Source of the DNA: a methanogenic archaeon mixed culture ISO4-G1
Lineage (GTDB): Archaea; Thermoplasmatota; Thermoplasmata; Methanomassiliicoccales; Methanomethylophilaceae
DNA: 64,000 nt
Direction of reading: 5' to 3'
Assembly: GCA_001563305.1 (NCBI GenBank)
Contig: CP013703.1
Span: forward strand, 1,413,773 to 1,477,772
A program made the translations under genes and the position numbers. The notes under the pieces are model-generated. The model saw nothing but the letters and a program-made list of their open reading frames with translations, made no database searches and was not told the origin of the DNA. Below are positions 61,606-64,000 of the stretch, in pieces (within the stretch, counting starts at the first letter, position 1; each line of letters opens with the position of its first letter).

Positions 61606-63477
61606 TCAACCTAGAAGTTTCTTGATGGCTTCGGTGAGGAGCTCGTTGGCCTGCTTACCGTCGATCTTCCCTCTGAGGGCGCCCATGACAGGACCCATGA
61701 GTCCTCCGATGGCGGCCATTCCCTTCTCCCTGACGAAATCCGCACGCTCGTTGACGATGCCCTCAATGATCTTCCTGGCCTCGTCGGAGTCCACGGCCTC
61801 TAGACCGAGCTTCTTGATGGCCTGCTCCGCACCGGTGCCGTTGGCCATCTCCCTCAGGAGCTTGGGCAGGGCCTCCTTGGCGAAGCGGTTCTGCTTCAGC
61901 ATGGAGAACGCCTCCATCAGAGCATCATCGGTCAGCGCGGTGGTGTCGATGCCGTCGTGCTGCATCTCGCTGTAGATGTTCAGGAACACCGTGGCGGCTA
62001 CAGGCGCGAGATCTGGGTATTTGGTGGCGATCCTCTCGAAGGATTCGTCGTAAGACTCCCTGACCAGCTGCCTGGCCTGCTGGACGTTCACTCCGTAGTC
62101 CTTCTGGAGACGCTCCTGGATCTGCTCCGGGAACTCAGGCATGCTGGCCCTTATGCGGCCCATCCTGTCATCCGTGATCGTTATCGGCGGGACATCCGTC
62201 TCGGGATACATCCTGGCGGCTCCTGGCAGGGGCCTGGAGTACTTCGTCGTTCCGTCCGGGAGCGGGTCCCTGGTCTCCTCGGGGACGCCTACCAGGCCCT
62301 GGTTGGCCCTGGCGACCGCGACCTCGAGTGCCTCGGTGGCCCTCTTCTCCTTCGCGGCGCAGATGACGAACGCATCGAACTCGCCGGTCATTCCGAGGAA
62401 GTTCCTCAGGTCGTCGACGTACTTCTGCTCGATACCGTAGTTGGGCAGCTCGTCGGAATGGAATATCCCCTTCACGCCTTTGGTCCTGGCGTAGCCTGCC
62501 ATCTCGGACCCGAGCCTGAGCGTCTTGTTGTCGCCGTTCATGACCCCGGCGAAGCCCGGGAGCCTGACCGCGATGACCTTGCCCTTGTCGTCCAATGCGC
62601 CCTTGATGACCTTGGATTCGCATGTCCTGAATATGTCGGTGACGTCGACAGGTTCGAACGCCACGGGCTTGGTGCCCCTCTGTGCCAGTATGTCCCTGAC
62701 ACGGATGAGCATCTTCTGCCTGGCGACCTCGTTCCTGACGTAGTCCGGGATCAGCTTGAGGTCCCCGACACCCTTGAGCTCGATACGGGCCCCTCCGGGG
62801 ATGGAGATGTTCAGGTCCTGACGGATGGTACCGAGACCTCTCTTGACCCTCCTTGTTGCCCTGAGGAGCGTTCCCAGCCTGAAGGCCACCTCCATGACCT
62901 CCTCCGGCGTCCTCATGTCGGGCCCGGTCGCCACCTCGATGAGGGGTATCCCCAGACGGTCGGTCCTCCAGAGGACCTCGCTGGTGTTCGCCTCGACCTT
63001 ACGGCTGGCGTCCTCCTCCAGACATACGGAGAGGATTGAGATCTTCCTGTCCCCCACATCCACGGAACCATCGGTGGCGATCAGTGCCGTCCTCTGGAAT
63101 CCGGATGTGTCCGAACCGTCGACGACGATCTTCCTCATGTAGTGGATCTCGTCTATGATGTTGGCCCCGAGCATCTCGGAGAATGTGAGCGCGATGTCCA
63201 TCGCATCCGGGTTGCACTCGTGGGGAGGCTCCTCGTCCAGCTCCACCAGGCATGACGATCCCTGGCAGCACTGGTACCTGTATCCCAGGTGCTTCTGGAA
63301 CTGCATGAGGGCGGCCCTGTCGATCTCACCCATCTCGGATGTGGTGGGCCTCTGCCTCCTGTAGATCGCTCCGGTTCCCTCCTCGTGGAGGACGCTGTCG
63401 CATGAGCAGAAGAGCTTCTTCGTATCGAGCTGCTGATGGATCTCGATACCGCACATCATCTCGTAATCCTCAGACAT
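61606..63477 (-). CDS. gatE: Glutamyl-tRNA(Gln) amidotransferase subunit E
   Basis: 623 residues. N-terminal GIEIHQQLDTKKLFC cradle with a metal-binding cysteine set, an AspRS-like insert in the middle (HSDELPNYGI) and the C-terminal YqeY-like tail. With GatD it converts Glu-tRNA(Gln) to Gln-tRNA(Gln); the pair is an archaeal hallmark. Start overlaps the end of gatD by eight bases. Confidence 0.97.
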   Translation of the reverse strand: MSEDYEMMCGIEIHQQLDTKKLFCSCDSVLHEEGTGAIYRRQRPTTSEMGEIDRAALMQFQKHLGYRYQCCQGSSCLVELDEEPPHECNPDAMDIALTFSEMLGANIIDEIHYMRKIVVDGSDTSGFQRTALIATDGSVDVGDRKISILSVCLEEDASRKVEANTSEVLWRTDRLGIPLIEVATGPDMRTPEEVMEVAFRLGTLLRATRRVKRGLGTIRQDLNISIPGGARIELKGVGDLKLIPDYVRNEVARQKMLIRVRDILAQRGTKPVAFEPVDVTDIFRTCESKVIKGALDDKGKVIAVRLPGFAGVMNGDNKTLRLGSEMAGYARTKGVKGIFHSDELPNYGIEQKYVDDLRNFLGMTGEFDAFVICAAKEKRATEALEVAVARANQGLVGVPEETRDPLPDGTTKYSRPLPGAARMYPETDVPPITITDDRMGRIRASMPEFPEQIQERLQKDYGVNVQQARQLVRESYDESFERIATKYPDLAPVAATVFLNIYSEMQHDGIDTTALTDDALMEAFSMLKQNRFAKEALPKLLREMANGTGAEQAIKKLGLEAVDSDEARKIIEGIVNERADFVREKGMAAIGGLMGPVMGALRGKIDGKQANELLTEAIKKLLG

Positions 63478-64000
63478 CGATGGTCCTCCTGTCAGACATC
63501 TCGCCCGCGAGAGGCGTCTTCATGACCTCCTTGGCCTCCTCGGCCGAGGATGTGTTCGCAAGCGCCCACATCAGCTTGACGTAGGCGGTCTCCGGGAGCA
63601 TGTCCCAGACCGTGATGACACCGGCGGACAGCATGTCCCTTCCGGTGTTGTATACATTGAGATTGGTCCTTCCGTTGAGGCACTGCGAGGTCATCACAAT
63701 GACCGTTCCGTTGTCGCAGGCCTTCTTCAGGAGAGGCACCATGTTGGAGTTGACATGTCCGAGACCGGATCCGGCGATGACCACTCCCTTGGAGTTCATC
63801 AGGATGGGCTCGAAGAGTGCGGGGTCCATGCCGGGATAGTACTGGAGCAGGACACACCTCTTCTCCATGTCGGTCCTGGCCTCGGCCTTTCTTTCGCTGA
63901 CGTCGTGCCCCTCTATGTCCATGGTGAGCTTGCCGTCCTTGTCCAGATGGGCGACCGGCAGCACGTTGATGGAGTGGAACGCATCACGCCTGGATGTGTG
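63470..64000 (-). CDS. gatD: Glutamyl-tRNA(Gln) amidotransferase subunit D (C-terminal part)
   Basis: Runs off the window: only the last ~176 residues are visible, beginning HTSRRDAFHSIN. This is the C-terminal part of the L-asparaginase-like domain (VVIAGSGLGHVN). GatD supplies ammonia from glutamine. Catalytic threonines lie outside the window. Confidence 0.94.
   Translation of the reverse strand, partial: HTSRRDAFHSINVLPVAHLDKDGKLTMDIEGHDVSERKAEARTDMEKRCVLLQYYPGMDPALFEPILMNSKGVVIAGSGLGHVNSNMVPLLKKACDNGTVIVMTSQCLNGRTNLNVYNTGRDMLSAGVITVWDMLPETAYVKLMWALANTSSAEEAKEVMKTPLAGEMSDRRTIDV

Noticed and set aside
1-64000. CRISPR arrays, insertion sequences, rRNA genes
   Set aside because: No regularly spaced repeats, transposase motifs or rRNA-like sequence were seen.

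Overview
The window is a gene-dense, GC-rich archaeal chromosome segment, most likely from a Methanomassiliicoccales methanogen (Methanomethylophilaceae-like). It carries archaeal S15 and S17e, the Kae1 universal tRNA-modification protein, a group II chaperonin, the archaeal GatDE amidotransferase, DHQ synthase II and the ADH-synthase route to aromatics, a GHMP-type shikimate kinase and an archaeal RqcH. Alongside these are genes of bacterial flavour: grpE-dnaK-dnaJ, proBA and a type III glutamine synthetase. Every one of roughly 60 genes whose stop I could read ends in TGA or TAA and none in TAG, as expected in a lineage that reads TAG as pyrrolysine. No mcr, mtt/mtb or pyl gene lies in the window, so the lineage call is an inference.

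Layout. 1-4.8 kb: the tail of a fibrillarin-like gene, NUDIX hydrolase, rpsO, RecJ-like nuclease, kae1, tRNA-Val and two unknown proteins. 4.9-10.5 kb: nitrogen and amino-acid metabolism (AGCS symporter, rubredoxin-fused glutamate synthase, proB-proA). 10.5-11.7 kb: a small island at tRNA-Ser(CGA), bounded by a degenerate copy of the tRNA 3' end and holding a Fic toxin with a 52-residue VbhA-like antitoxin. 11.9-15 kb: a PhzF-like protein, a zinc-ribbon membrane protein and a DUF169 protein. 15-20.4 kb: protein folding (dnaJ, dnaK, grpE, thermosome). 20.4-30.4 kb: glnN, a heterodimeric ABC exporter, an HPP membrane protein, a frameshifted apt, and a TetR regulator divergent from a metal P-type ATPase. 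30.4-41.1 kb: tRNA-Arg, hypE and the aromatic amino-acid region (trpB2; tyrA-aroA'-aroB'-aroDE-aroK-aroA-aroC; convergent pheA). 41.2-45.2 kb: an esterase-like protein and an iron/siderophore-type ABC importer whose binding protein carries a dockerin module. 45.3-53.5 kb: a DUF1015 protein, a membrane protein, tRNA-Thr, a Zn/Cd efflux block with HMA protein and ArsR, a flavoprotein, RqcH, tRNA-Arg and rps17e. 53.5-64 kb: thyX, a TraB-like protein, a SerB-like phosphatase, an HVO_0476-type zinc-finger protein, an MBL hydrolase, HMA-CsoR, a HemK2-like methyltransferase, three tandem EamA transporters and gatE-gatD (truncated by the window end).

How it works together. The strongest theme is aromatic amino-acid synthesis: seven tightly packed or overlapping genes take ADH to chorismate and towards tyrosine, with trpB2 just upstream and pheA facing the end. 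The promoters of trpB2 and of the tyrA-led operon share the same inverted repeat, AGTGT-N9-ACACT, at the same place next to the TATA box, so one undescribed regulator probably controls both. A second theme is metal handling: three separate efflux or sensing units and one importer each sit beside a strong palindrome.
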